Shown here one piece after another: positions 43,546 through 52,054 of a stretch of DNA of 64,000 bases (its first letter is position 1; each line of letters begins with the position of its first letter). The translations under genes and the position numbers were made by a program. The notes under the pieces were generated by a model. It had not been told where the DNA came from. It worked only from the letters and a program-made list of their open reading frames with translations, and did not search any database. Source of the stretch: JBAXTE01 sp963556065 (GTDB lineage Bacteria > Bacteroidota > Bacteroidia > Bacteroidales > WCHB1-69); NCBI GenBank assembly GCA_963556065.3, contig CAUVYH020000016.1, positions 43,598 to 107,597 on the forward strand. Direction: 5' to 3'.

Positions 43546-46380
43546 ATGAACAAAAAAATTCAATTCATCATTATCCTCACAAGCATGCTGATCATGGTTG
43601 GTTTTAAAGGATTTGCACAGGTTGAAGACCCGAATAATGATGCCAGCTGTGAAATTAATTTCGATGCGCAAAACCGGAATATGTGGGGACCCGATGGGGA
43701 GCCTTTTAGCTTGGATTTCGATTACGATATCTTTTGGGTTGAACCTAGTTTTAATCAATCTGTCGGTGATATTTGGACGGATCCGATTTTCGGTTCTCAA
43801 TGGGGAGCAATGATAACCATCGACTTTTGGAGCCTTTTGGGTAGCCGGTTTAGCATGCATGGATTTCAAACAGGCCACGTTGATGTAACATACAACGCCG
43901 AGATAAACTATAATTTACCCAACGACCTGAGTTTTAATCCGGGAGAAACCGTTACTATTGAATCGGACTGGCATCCATTGCCCGGATGGGATCTATCCAC
44001 ACAGTTCCCAACCGCAGGATGGGTATCTCTTGACTTTTTTGTAGGAATTCATTTTATGGTAACTTCCCAGATATGTGTTGGTGGTTGCACCGACTTTAGT
44101 TTTGGGATCAATAACCCCACACATCAATACGATTCAATCAATATTTTTTACTTAAATACATTTACCGGGGAATACAATTATCCGTGTGTTGTCAACAATA
44201 TTCCTCAGTTTTGCAATGGAGATTTTCTACCTATTATCATTCCCGATTTTTTCAATATCGGTCTTACAGGATATATTACCATACCGTATGTAGAAACTAC
44301 CGACTGGCTTGGATCCGACAACTGCTTACATGCACACGGAGATAGTGCGTGGTGGGGATTTCAGCTGGATATAATTCAATTTTTAAGCCAACTGGCAACT
44401 TTTATACCTCCGCCTGCAGGGCCTACAATTTCTACAATTTTGGGATATTTGGACGGATCATTCGAGCTTGTACCGGGAGTTACAATTTCATGGGATTTAC
44501 TTTCAATGGAAATTGGCATGGACAGCCACTTAACACAAGATTTTACTTTTTGTCCGGATATTAAAAGCAGGCTTACCTTTCCCACACCGGTAAACTATAC
44601 GGAAGTTGATGCGAATGGGGCCATTGTGTCTCAAGGGACAAATAATGTGGTGGTCTATACCACCGGCAACGACTTAAATTTCACTTACCCGTGTTGGGGA
44701 TGGCCCAATATGCCCATACGGGTAGATGATATTTTCAGCAACAACTTCACTAATCACACTTGGGACAGTATTGCATTTTGGTTTCACATCAGTGTATTTA
44801 CGATTACCATCGATATTCATTTAGGCCCAATTGATGGCGCTATTGCTCCTGCAACATTTCCTCCTCTTGTTCTTGATATTCCTGCACCTTGTCCTAACAA
44901 TCCCGATTCTGTCTGCTATACACAAGTGAGTACAGACACCCTTAGCCGACCTGCCATTAACACTCCGGATATCGACTTCTCGTGGAGTTTCGGACCTTTG
45001 TATGAGCACACTTTTCCTCTGGGATATCTGCCTCTCACATGGTTTAACAGAACATGGACACTGCCTCCTGTAATTGACACGCTTTGCAGTATTATCAATG
45101 TGATTCCGCTTCCCGAAATGCAAATGGATTTAGATTTCTGCACTCCTCTTGTATGTTGGGGCGATTCTACGGCCTGTATTAAAGCCACCATTCAAAACGG
45201 AACTCCCCCATTTACTTATGTGTGGTCAACCGGAGAGAATCACACCATAACAAATAGAACAGACTCCTTAACCGACATCCCATCAGGATTCTATTCGGTA
45301 ACCGTTTCCGATGTAAACGGGTGCTCGCTAACGGATACGTTAACTGTTTCGCCAATAGATCCTCCTATATTCTTAGATTTAGCAAAAGTCGATGTCACCT
45401 GTGTTCACGGAAGCGACGGTTTAATTACGGCTATTCCAAGTGGAGGTACAACGGATTATTCCTACCAATGGGATCCAACAAATCAATCCACACAACTTAT
45501 CGGAAATTTAACTGCCGGAACATACTGTGTAACTGTCACCGATGCTTTAGGATGCACAATTACAGCATGCGACTCCTTAATAGAACTGCACGAGCGCCCA
45601 CCTGCCAATATAACATCTGATATTACGGAAGGGTGCCAACCGCTGACGGTTCATTTTTACGAACCCTCTCCTATCGAAGGACAAACTTATAACTGGAACT
45701 TTTTCGACAGCACTTATTCAACCCTACGAGACCCCATCCATCAATACCTAAATGCCGGCTCTTTTAATGTCAGTTTAACGGTAACTTCGGTTTACGGATG
45801 TGACTCTACAATCACTAAATATCAGATGATAAATGTTTGGCCCAAACCCAATGCCGCATTTACTCAATTTCCAAACAGTGTCGATTTAATTGACCCACAA
45901 GTTTACTTCCATAATAATTCCGATGTACTTACCAATTCATTATGGGACTTTGGAGATCACACAACCTCTAATGATGTTAACCCAATTCACCATTACGACG
46001 ACCCGGGGCAATATGTGACAACATTAATCATCACAAGCGATAAAGGATGCCTTGACACAGCTTCATATCAATTTATCAACGTTAGTGATTATTGGACAAT
46101 ATATGTTCCCACCGCATTCACACCTTCGGGAGATGATCAAAACGATGATTTCCGACCAATACATCACAACCTTTCTATGGCAGGATATCACTTTAAAATC
46201 TTTGATCGTTGGGGGAAACTCATTTTTGAAACCACAGATCCATATAAAGGATGGGATGGATCCATTGATGGGGAAAAAGTGAAAACGACATCAATATTCA
46301 CTTGGACGTTAGTTTTCAGGGATATGTATAACATTCTACAAAAAATGAATGGTACGGTTACTATTGTTTTGCCATACTAA
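43546..46380 (+). CDS. Large T9SS type B (CHU_C) surface protein with PKD and SprB repeats
   Basis: The 944-aa secreted protein has a signal peptide (FIIILTSMLIMVGFKGFA, cut before QVEDP). Its first 500 residues are Trp-, Asp- and Cys-rich and do not match a domain I know. Two SprB-type repeats follow at about 540-680 (FTYVWSTGE, SGFYSVTVSDVNGC; SYQWDPTNQ, AGTYCVTVTDALGC), then two PKD domains at about 685-850 (YNWNFFDSTYS, SLWDFGDHTTS). The gliding-motility C-terminal sorting domain closes the protein (PTAFTPSGDDQNDDF, FKIFDRWGKLIFET, GWDG). It should be exported by T9SS and displayed or released. It may be an adhesin; the ligand is unknown. Confidence 0.9.
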   Translation: MNKKIQFIIILTSMLIMVGFKGFAQVEDPNNDASCEINFDAQNRNMWGPDGEPFSLDFDYDIFWVEPSFNQSVGDIWTDPIFGSQWGAMITIDFWSLLGSRFSMHGFQTGHVDVTYNAEINYNLPNDLSFNPGETVTIESDWHPLPGWDLSTQFPTAGWVSLDFFVGIHFMVTSQICVGGCTDFSFGINNPTHQYDSINIFYLNTFTGEYNYPCVVNNIPQFCNGDFLPIIIPDFFNIGLTGYITIPYVETTDWLGSDNCLHAHGDSAWWGFQLDIIQFLSQLATFIPPPAGPTISTILGYLDGSFELVPGVTISWDLLSMEIGMDSHLTQDFTFCPDIKSRLTFPTPVNYTEVDANGAIVSQGTNNVVVYTTGNDLNFTYPCWGWPNMPIRVDDIFSNNFTNHTWDSIAFWFHISVFTITIDIHLGPIDGAIAPATFPPLVLDIPAPCPNNPDSVCYTQVSTDTLSRPAINTPDIDFSWSFGPLYEHTFPLGYLPLTWFNRTWTLPPVIDTLCSIINVIPLPEMQMDLDFCTPLVCWGDSTACIKATIQNGTPPFTYVWSTGENHTITNRTDSLTDIPSGFYSVTVSDVNGCSLTDTLTVSPIDPPIFLDLAKVDVTCVHGSDGLITAIPSGGTTDYSYQWDPTNQSTQLIGNLTAGTYCVTVTDALGCTITACDSLIELHERPPANITSDITEGCQPLTVHFYEPSPIEGQTYNWNFFDSTYSTLRDPIHQYLNAGSFNVSLTVTSVYGCDSTITKYQMINVWPKPNAAFTQFPNSVDLIDPQVYFHNNSDVLTNSLWDFGDHTTSNDVNPIHHYDDPGQYVTTLIITSDKGCLDTASYQFINVSDYWTIYVPTAFTPSGDDQNDDFRPIHHNLSMAGYHFKIFDRWGKLIFETTDPYKGWDGSIDGEKVKTTSIFTWTLVFRDMYNILQKMNGTVTIVLPY

Positions 46381-46393
46381 TTATACATTATAC

Positions 46394-46427
46394 AAAAAAA
46401 GAGGCTGCTTGCAGCCTCTTTTTTTTG
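46394..46427. terminator. Bidirectional terminator between T9SS gene and eno
   Basis: AAAAAAAGAGGCTGC directly followed by its complement GCAGCCTC and eight T forms a strong palindromic hairpin with flanking A and T tracts. It serves both convergent genes. Confidence 0.92.
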
Positions 46428-46439
46428 TATAAGCTCTTT

Positions 46440-47732
46440 TTATTTTTTAGCATATTTGAATTTAGAACCAATAAAAACGGCATTGTCGCCCAACATTTCT
46501 TCAATTCTTAATAATTGATTATATTTTGCGATACGATCGGTCCTACTAGCCGATCCTGTTTTAATTTCACCCGAATTCATGGCCACTGCTAAATCGGCAA
46601 GAAATGTATCTTCGGTTTCGCCCGAACGATGACTAACAACAGCTGTATAGCCGTTTCTATATGCCATATTTATCGCATTTATTGTTTCCGTAACAGTACC
46701 TATTTGATTTAGTTTAATCAAAATTGAGTTTGCCACACCTTTCTCTATGCCTTTTTCAAAAATTGAAGTATTGGTAACAAATAAGTCATCGCCAACCAGC
46801 TGAACTTTATCACCAATAGCGTCCGTCAACATTTTCCATCCGTCCCAATCGGTTTCAGCCATTCCATCTTCTATGGAGATTATCGGATAACGTTCTACCC
46901 AAGATTTAAGAAAATCAACCATTTGGGAAGAAGACATCTTTTCTCCTGTTGACCATTTAAAATGATACATTTTTTCTTCTTCAATAAAAAATTCCGAAGA
47001 TGCCAAATCAAGAGCTATGCAAACATCTTTTCCAGGAACATATCCTGCTTTTTCTATGGCCTGAATAATAAGTTCAACCGCTTCATCATTAGAACTGAGA
47101 TTTGGCGCAAATCCACCTTCATCGCCTACATTTGTTGAAAGTCCTTTTGCTTTAAGCACGGCTTTCAAATTATGAAAAACTTCAACACCCATGCGAAGAG
47201 CATCCGAAAAACTGGTTGCACCCACCGGCATGATCATAAATTCCTGAAAATCGACACTATTATCTGCATGAGAGCCTCCATTAAGAATATTCATCATAGG
47301 AATTGGCAGCGTATTAGCATTAACTCCTCCTAGGTATCTAAAAAGAGGCTGTCCCGTTTCTATAGCTCCAGCTTGTGCACAAGCCATTGACACAGCCAAC
47401 ATAGCATTCGCTCCTAATTTCGATTTATTGGGAGTGCCATCTATTTCTATCATTTTTTTATCAAGTTCGGCTTGATCTGTAACAAGGAAACCGCGAAGTT
47501 CTTCTGCAATTGTTGTATTTACGTTATTCACTGCATTAAGAACGCCTTTCCCAAGATAGTACCGAGGATCGTTATCTCTTAATTCAATGGCTTCGAGGGC
47601 TCCTGTTGAAGCTCCCGAAGGAACTGCTGCACGTCCGACGACACCATTTTGTGTCATTACATCAACTTCCACGGTAGGATTACCTCTTGAATCGAGGATT
47701 TGGCGGGCAAAAATACTTACTATTTGACTCAT
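46440..47732 (-). CDS. eno: Enolase (phosphopyruvate hydratase)
   Basis: It interconverts 2-phosphoglycerate and phosphoenolpyruvate in glycolysis and gluconeogenesis. The 430-aa protein has the full family pattern: ARQILDSRGNPTVEVDV at the N terminus, GGSHADNSVDFQEFMI (catalytic-loop His), DEGGFAPNL, the metal-binding SIEDGMAETDWDG and GDDLFVTN, and SHRSGETEDTFLADLAVA with the signature LIKLNQIGTVTET. It lies downstream of rplQ, separated by a terminator and a 180-bp gap, so it likely has its own promoter. Confidence 0.97.
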   Translation of the reverse strand: MSQIVSIFARQILDSRGNPTVEVDVMTQNGVVGRAAVPSGASTGALEAIELRDNDPRYYLGKGVLNAVNNVNTTIAEELRGFLVTDQAELDKKMIEIDGTPNKSKLGANAMLAVSMACAQAGAIETGQPLFRYLGGVNANTLPIPMMNILNGGSHADNSVDFQEFMIMPVGATSFSDALRMGVEVFHNLKAVLKAKGLSTNVGDEGGFAPNLSSNDEAVELIIQAIEKAGYVPGKDVCIALDLASSEFFIEEEKMYHFKWSTGEKMSSSQMVDFLKSWVERYPIISIEDGMAETDWDGWKMLTDAIGDKVQLVGDDLFVTNTSIFEKGIEKGVANSILIKLNQIGTVTETINAINMAYRNGYTAVVSHRSGETEDTFLADLAVAMNSGEIKTGSASRTDRIAKYNQLLRIEEMLGDNAVFIGSKFKYAKK

Positions 47733-47848
47733 GTTATATATTTTTATAATTAGTAACCTCTTGTGAAATTAAATTCATTGAAACTGGCTCAACCCTCAAA
47801 TAATAAATTATAAAAAGCCGTTGAACTATCAAACATTTAATATAAGAA

Positions 47849-47856
47849 CAAAAATA
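47849..47856 (-). promoter_or_regulatory. Candidate -7 box for eno
   Basis: The minus strand reads TATTTTTG, an exact TAnnTTTG match between the rplQ terminator and eno. The leader would be about 110 nt and no clear -33 box is seen. Confidence 0.3.
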
Positions 47857-47863
47857 CAATAAA

Positions 47864-47896
47864 AAAACGGATTGAAACGATGCTCCAATCCGTTTT
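47864..47896 (-). terminator. Terminator of the ribosomal cluster after rplQ
   Basis: AAAACGGATTG and CAATCCGTTTT form an 11-bp stem around an 11-nt loop and are followed on the minus strand by a T tract, 18 bp after the rplQ stop. Confidence 0.9.
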
Positions 47897-47914
47897 ATAT
47901 AAAAAATAAGTATC

Positions 47915-48403
47915 TTATTCTTTAGTTTCGTCAGCTTTAGGAGCTTCTTCAACCGGAGCAACAGCTTCTGTTTTTTTCTTTGCACTGCTACGACGAGTTT
48001 TCGGTTTCACTTCTTTGGCTTCTTTCTTAGCTGAGGTATAATTTTCATTATAATCTACCAATTCGATAAAACACATTTCCGCTTTATCTCCCAGCCGTTG
48101 GCCTGTACGAAGAATACGGGTATATCCTCCGGGGCGGGTTGCTATTTTTAAAGAGATTTCTCTAAAAAGTTCAGTCACTGCATGTTTGTCTTGCAAATAG
48201 CTAAACACTAAACGTCTTGACTGAGTAGAGTCATCTTTAGCTCTATTAATAAGCGGTTCAACATACTTTCTCAAAGCTTTGGCTTTAGCAACAGTAGTAT
48301 TGATACGTTTATGTATAATGAGCGAAGAGGCCATGTTTGACAACATAGCACTGCGATGTGCACTATTTCTACCTAAATGGTTTATTTTTTTACCGTGTCT
48401 CAT
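47915..48403 (-). CDS. rplQ: 50S ribosomal protein bL17
   Basis: This large-subunit protein sits near the exit of the peptide tunnel. The first 120 residues match bL17 (MRHGKKINHLGRNSAHRSAM, then YVEPLINRAK and GGYTRILRTGQRLGD). A lysine-, alanine- and glutamate-rich tail of about 40 residues (KKTEAVAPVEEAPKADETKE at the end) extends beyond the bacterial core, a feature also found in relatives. It begins 5 bp after rpoA and is the last gene before the cluster terminator. Confidence 0.96.
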   Translation of the reverse strand: MRHGKKINHLGRNSAHRSAMLSNMASSLIIHKRINTTVAKAKALRKYVEPLINRAKDDSTQSRRLVFSYLQDKHAVTELFREISLKIATRPGGYTRILRTGQRLGDKAEMCFIELVDYNENYTSAKKEAKEVKPKTRRSSAKKKTEAVAPVEEAPKADETKE

Positions 48404-48408
48404 TGCTC

Positions 48409-49401
48409 TTAATCCTTATCTAATTTATATTTTGCTACATTCATTCCAAATTCAAGATTTTTAGATTTTACTAAATCCTCGAGTTCGTTCAATGATTTTT
48501 TGCCAAAGTTTCTAAACTTCAACAAATCATTTTTCTCATACGACACTAAATCACCAAGAGTTTCAACATCAGCGGCTTTAAGGCAGTTGAGTGCTCTCAC
48601 CGACAAATCAAGATCTGTAAGTTTTGCTTTAAGCAATTGGCGAATGTGCAATGAAGTTTCATCAAATTCATCATCAACTTCTTCCACTTCTTCTTCAAAC
48701 GAAATTTTATCGTCGGAGAATAGCATAAAATGTTGAATTAATATCTTGGCAGCTTCTTTTAATGCTTCTTTTGGATGAATTGAACCATCGGTATCAATTT
48801 CCAAAATAAGTTTTTCAAAGTCAGTCTTTTGCTCAACTCTAAAGTTATCCACCACAATTTTTACGTTGCGGATAGGAGTATGAATAGAGTCAATAACAAT
48901 AACGCCAATTCCACTATGAAGAGTTCTGTTCTCTTCTGCCGAAATATAACCACGTCCTTTATCTATAGTAAGTTCTATCGACAATTTGACGTTAGATTCC
49001 ATGTGGCAGATTTCCAATTCAGGATTTAAAATCTGGAAACTATTAAGATGCTTATTAATGTCTCCTGCTTTAAAAACTTCTTGTCCGCTTATGTTTATTA
49101 CAACTTTTTCGCTGGTAACAGATTCTATTTGATTAACCAAACGAACCTGTTTTAAACTTAGTACAATATCAGTAATATCTTCAATAACACCAGGAATAGT
49201 TGCAAATTCTTGATCGACTCCTTCAATTTTTAAAGAAGTGATCGCATAACCTTCTAATGAGGACAAAAGGACTCTTCGCAAGGCATTACCAATCGTGATT
49301 CCGTATCCAGGTTGTAGAGGACGAAATTCAAAGACACCACGCTTTTCGCTAGCTTCAAGCATGATTACTTTATCGGGTTTTTGGAATGTTAATATAGCCA
49401 T
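48409..49401 (-). CDS. rpoA: DNA-directed RNA polymerase subunit alpha
   Basis: The alpha subunit dimerises to start polymerase assembly, and its C-terminal domain contacts promoter DNA and activators. The 330-aa protein has the N-terminal domain (EFRPLQPGYGITIGNALRRV, ITSLKIEGVDQEFATIPGV), an acidic linker near 230-245 (EEEVEEVDDEFDE), and the C-terminal helix-hairpin-helix (LSVRALNCLKAADVETLGDL, LLKFRNFGKKSLNELE). It lies between rpsD and rplQ, the standard alpha-operon order. Confidence 0.97.
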   Translation of the reverse strand: MAILTFQKPDKVIMLEASEKRGVFEFRPLQPGYGITIGNALRRVLLSSLEGYAITSLKIEGVDQEFATIPGVIEDITDIVLSLKQVRLVNQIESVTSEKVVINISGQEVFKAGDINKHLNSFQILNPELEICHMESNVKLSIELTIDKGRGYISAEENRTLHSGIGVIVIDSIHTPIRNVKIVVDNFRVEQKTDFEKLILEIDTDGSIHPKEALKEAAKILIQHFMLFSDDKISFEEEVEEVDDEFDETSLHIRQLLKAKLTDLDLSVRALNCLKAADVETLGDLVSYEKNDLLKFRNFGKKSLNELEDLVKSKNLEFGMNVAKYKLDKD

Positions 49402-49430
49402 GTTTATCCTTTTTTTTGTTTTTTCAATGA

Positions 49431-50039
49431 TTATTTTGAGTATAACTCAACGATCAACTGTTCTTTAATATTTTCTGGAATCATTTCTCTTTCAGGATAG
49501 TTGATAAACTTTCCTGAATAGGTATTCAAATCCCATTCCATCCAAGAATATTTACTATTCGAGCGTGCTCCTATTGCATCAACAATAACTTCTAATGATT
49601 TGGATTTCTCTCTCACAGAGATCACATCACCCGGATGCAACTGATATGAAGGAATATTAACCACTACACCATTTACTGTAATATGCTTATGCGAAACGAG
49701 TTGACGAGCAGCTGCTCTAGTAGGTGCAATTCCTAAACGATAAACAACATTATCCAATCTTGCTTCAAGTAGTTTGAATAAATCATCACCGGTACGACCT
49801 TTCATGCGTGCTGCCTGTTCGAACATTTTTCTAAATTGGCGTTCCAATACGCCATAAGTATATTTAGCTTTTTGTTTTTCCATTAACTGAATGCCATACT
49901 CCGAAACTTTACCACGACGTCTGGATTGTCCATGTTGTCCAGGGGGATAGTTTTTCTTTTCAAAATATTTATCAGGACCATATATTGCTTCATGGAATTT
50001 TCGTGCAATTCGAGTCTTGGGACCTATATATCTTGCCAT
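49431..50039 (-). CDS. rpsD: 30S ribosomal protein uS4
   Basis: uS4 is a primary 16S rRNA binder that nucleates the 30S body and often represses its own operon. The 202-aa product has the N-terminal domain (MARYIGPKTRIARKFHEAIY, no zinc cysteines) and the S4 RNA-binding domain (RLDNVVYRLGIAPTRAAARQ, SHKHITVNGVVVNIPSY). The spacing to rpoA is 29 bp and to rpsK 28 bp, so it belongs to the same transcript. Confidence 0.97.
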   Translation of the reverse strand: MARYIGPKTRIARKFHEAIYGPDKYFEKKNYPPGQHGQSRRRGKVSEYGIQLMEKQKAKYTYGVLERQFRKMFEQAARMKGRTGDDLFKLLEARLDNVVYRLGIAPTRAAARQLVSHKHITVNGVVVNIPSYQLHPGDVISVREKSKSLEVIVDAIGARSNSKYSWMEWDLNTYSGKFINYPEREMIPENIKEQLIVELYSK

Positions 50040-50067
50040 TTTGTATTTCTTTTTTTGTTGTTAAATA

Positions 50068-50457
50068 TTAAACTCTTCTTCTTTTAGGAGGACGACATCC
50101 ATTGTGTGGCAATGGAGTTACATCGATGATTTCCGTTACCTCTACTCCAGCAGAATGGATAGTACGAATAGCAGATTCTCTACCTGAACCAGGTCCTTTA
50201 ACATAAACTTTCACTTTTCTAAGACCTAAATCATAGGCAACTTTTACACAATCCTGAGCGGCCATTTGAGCAGCATAAGGAGTGTTTTTCTTTGAACCGC
50301 GAAAACCCATCTTCCCAGCCGAAGACCAAGATATTACTTGTCCCTCGTTGTTAGTAAGAGATACGATGACATTATTGAAACTTGCCGATACGTATGCTCT
50401 TCCAGTTGCTTCAACTTTAACAACTTTTTTCTTTGTTACTTTAGAAGTTTTTGCCAT
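50068..50457 (-). CDS. rpsK: 30S ribosomal protein uS11
   Basis: uS11 lines the platform of the small subunit near the mRNA exit. The 129-aa protein has a basic start (KTSKVTKKKVVKVEATG), then AYVSASFNNVIVSLTN, GFRGSKKNTPYAAQMAAQD and the end DVTPLPHNGCRPPKRRRV, which is diagnostic for the family. It lies between rpsM and rpsD. Confidence 0.97.
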   Translation of the reverse strand: MAKTSKVTKKKVVKVEATGRAYVSASFNNVIVSLTNNEGQVISWSSAGKMGFRGSKKNTPYAAQMAAQDCVKVAYDLGLRKVKVYVKGPGSGRESAIRTIHSAGVEVTEIIDVTPLPHNGCRPPKRRRV

Positions 50458-50486
50458 AATACGTTAATTACTCTCTTTTTTAATTA

Positions 50487-50861
50487 CTATTTGGTTGCCT
50501 TTTTCTTGTTAGCAACTGTTTTTCTTTTCCCTTTACGGGTTCTAGCATTGTTTTTAGTACTTTGTCCGCGTAACGGGAGACCTAAACGGTGGCGAATTCC
50601 ACGGTATGAACCGATATCCATCAATCGTTTAATGTTCATTTGTACTTCAGAGCGTAAGGCACCTTCTACTTTGATTTCTCCGATAATTGATCGAATGGAC
50701 GACAATTCATCATCATTCCAATCCGATACTTTTTTATCATAATTTACGCCAGCTTGTGCTAAAATTTTGCGTGCTGTGCTTCTTCCTATACCGAAGATAT
50801 AGGTCAGTCCGATTTCTCCTCGTTTATTATTTGGTAAATCGACACCTGCAATTCTTGCCAT
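50487..50861 (-). CDS. rpsM: 30S ribosomal protein uS13
   Basis: uS13 sits in the head of the small subunit and touches P-site tRNA and the large subunit. The 124-aa product shows MARIAGVDLPNNKRGEIGL, the helix-two-turn-helix region TYIFGIGRSTARKILAQAG and the basic tail GLPLRGQSTKNNARTRKGKR. It follows rpmJ by 41 bp. Confidence 0.97.
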   Translation of the reverse strand: MARIAGVDLPNNKRGEIGLTYIFGIGRSTARKILAQAGVNYDKKVSDWNDDELSSIRSIIGEIKVEGALRSEVQMNIKRLMDIGSYRGIRHRLGLPLRGQSTKNNARTRKGKRKTVANKKKATK

Positions 50862-50902
50862 AAATTTTTACTTTAATTTATTGGGTTATTACTCTTGTTT
50901 TA

Positions 50903-51019
50903 TTAACCTTGACGTTGTTTAAATTTGGGATTCTTTTTGTTAATCACAAATACAACGCCTTTACGTCTTACCACTATACAATCAGCAGATCTCTTTTTTA
51001 CCGATGCTCTAACTTTCAT
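50903..51019 (-). CDS. rpmJ: 50S ribosomal protein bL36
   Basis: This 38-residue gene is too short for usual ORF cut-offs. The minus strand reads MKVRASVKKRSADCIVV and continues RRKGVVFVINKKNPKFKQRQ, ending in G. Only one cysteine is present, so it is the zinc-free form, as in other Bacteroidota. It lies between infA (17 bp) and rpsM (41 bp), its standard place. Confidence 0.96.
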   Translation of the reverse strand: MKVRASVKKRSADCIVVRRKGVVFVINKKNPKFKQRQG

Positions 51020-51036
51020 TTTATTTGGTTTTTTAT

Positions 51037-51255
51037 TTATTTGTATCTAAATGTTATTCTTCCTTTACTCAAATCGTATGGCGACATTTCCAATTGAACT
51101 CTATCACCGGGTAATATTTTTATGTAGTGCATTCTCATCTTTCCTGAGATATGAGCAATAATTATATGCCCATTTTCCAACTCTACTCGAAACATTGCAT
51201 TTCCAAGCGATTCAATAACCGTTCCGTCTTGTTGTATCGTTAATTGTTTTGCCAT
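51037..51255 (-). CDS. infA: Translation initiation factor IF-1
   Basis: IF-1 covers the A site of the small subunit during initiation. The 72-aa OB-fold protein shows the family start MAKQLTIQQDGTVIESLGNA, then MFRVELENGHIIIAHISGKM and the end YDLSKGRITFRYK. It lies 3 bp after map and before rpmJ on the same transcript. Confidence 0.97.
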   Translation of the reverse strand: MAKQLTIQQDGTVIESLGNAMFRVELENGHIIIAHISGKMRMHYIKILPGDRVQLEMSPYDLSKGRITFRYK

Positions 51256-51258
51256 TTA

Positions 51259-52050
51259 TCAGTTATTGTTTATTATTTGTTCAATATATTCATACGTTGA
51301 CAGTAGTTCTGCTTGATTTTCACGAATCACCACCTGATGTTCAAAGTGAGCAGAAGGTAATCCATCGGAAGTTCTAACGGTCCATCCATCATTCTCGAAA
51401 ATAATTGATCTCTTTCCAAGATTGATCATCGGCTCAATGCAAATAACCATTCCACTTTTCAATCGATAACCAATACCTTTCTGCCCATAATTAGGGATAT
51501 TCGGTTTTTCGTGCATTGACTTCCCTATTCCATGACCGACCAATTCTCTAACCACAGAATATCCTCTGGATTCAACATACGATTGAACGGCATAACCAAT
51601 ATCTCCGGTGTAATTTCCGGAAACAGCCGCTTTTATTCCTTCGTATAATGATTCTTTCGTCGCTTTCACCAATTCCGCAACTTCAGGTTTTACGTTTCCA
51701 ATTAAAAAAGTATAGGCATAATCGCCATGATACCCATTTTTCTTAACGCCACAATCTACAGAAACGATATCTCCATCTTTAACGATGTTATTTCCGGGTA
51801 TGCCATGGACAACTCTATCATTAATAGAAATGCACAAAGATGCGGGAAAACCATTATATCCTTTAAAAGAAGGCACACCTCCATTGTCGTAGATGTAAGT
51901 TTCTGCAATATCATTTAAGAATTTTGTAGTCACCCCAGGTTTAATGAAGCGTGCAACTTCTGCTAAAGTTTTTCCAACAAGCAAAGAACTTTCTTTTATT
52001 AATCGTATTTCAGATTCAGATTTTACAATATTTGATATTAAATTTTTCAA
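51259..52050 (-). CDS. map: Type I methionine aminopeptidase
   Basis: It removes the initiator methionine from nascent proteins. The 263-aa pita-bread metalloenzyme has the five ligand sites in order: an Asp in SVDCGVKKNGYHGDYAYTF (two Asp ligands), a His in ELVGHGIGKSMHEKPNIPNY, a Glu in VICIEPMINLG and a Glu in FEHQVVIRE. GVPSFKGYNGFPASLCIS precedes them. It lies 4 bp after secY and 3 bp before infA, the usual order in this phylum. Confidence 0.96.
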   Translation of the reverse strand: MKNLISNIVKSESEIRLIKESSLLVGKTLAEVARFIKPGVTTKFLNDIAETYIYDNGGVPSFKGYNGFPASLCISINDRVVHGIPGNNIVKDGDIVSVDCGVKKNGYHGDYAYTFLIGNVKPEVAELVKATKESLYEGIKAAVSGNYTGDIGYAVQSYVESRGYSVVRELVGHGIGKSMHEKPNIPNYGQKGIGYRLKSGMVICIEPMINLGKRSIIFENDGWTVRTSDGLPSAHFEHQVVIRENQAELLSTYEYIEQIINNN

Positions 52051-52054
52051 TTTA

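Noticed and set aside
43540..43878. Minus-strand 112-codon frame opposite the T9SS type B gene
   Set aside because: It is antisense to the signal peptide and start of a clear exported protein and has no support of its own.
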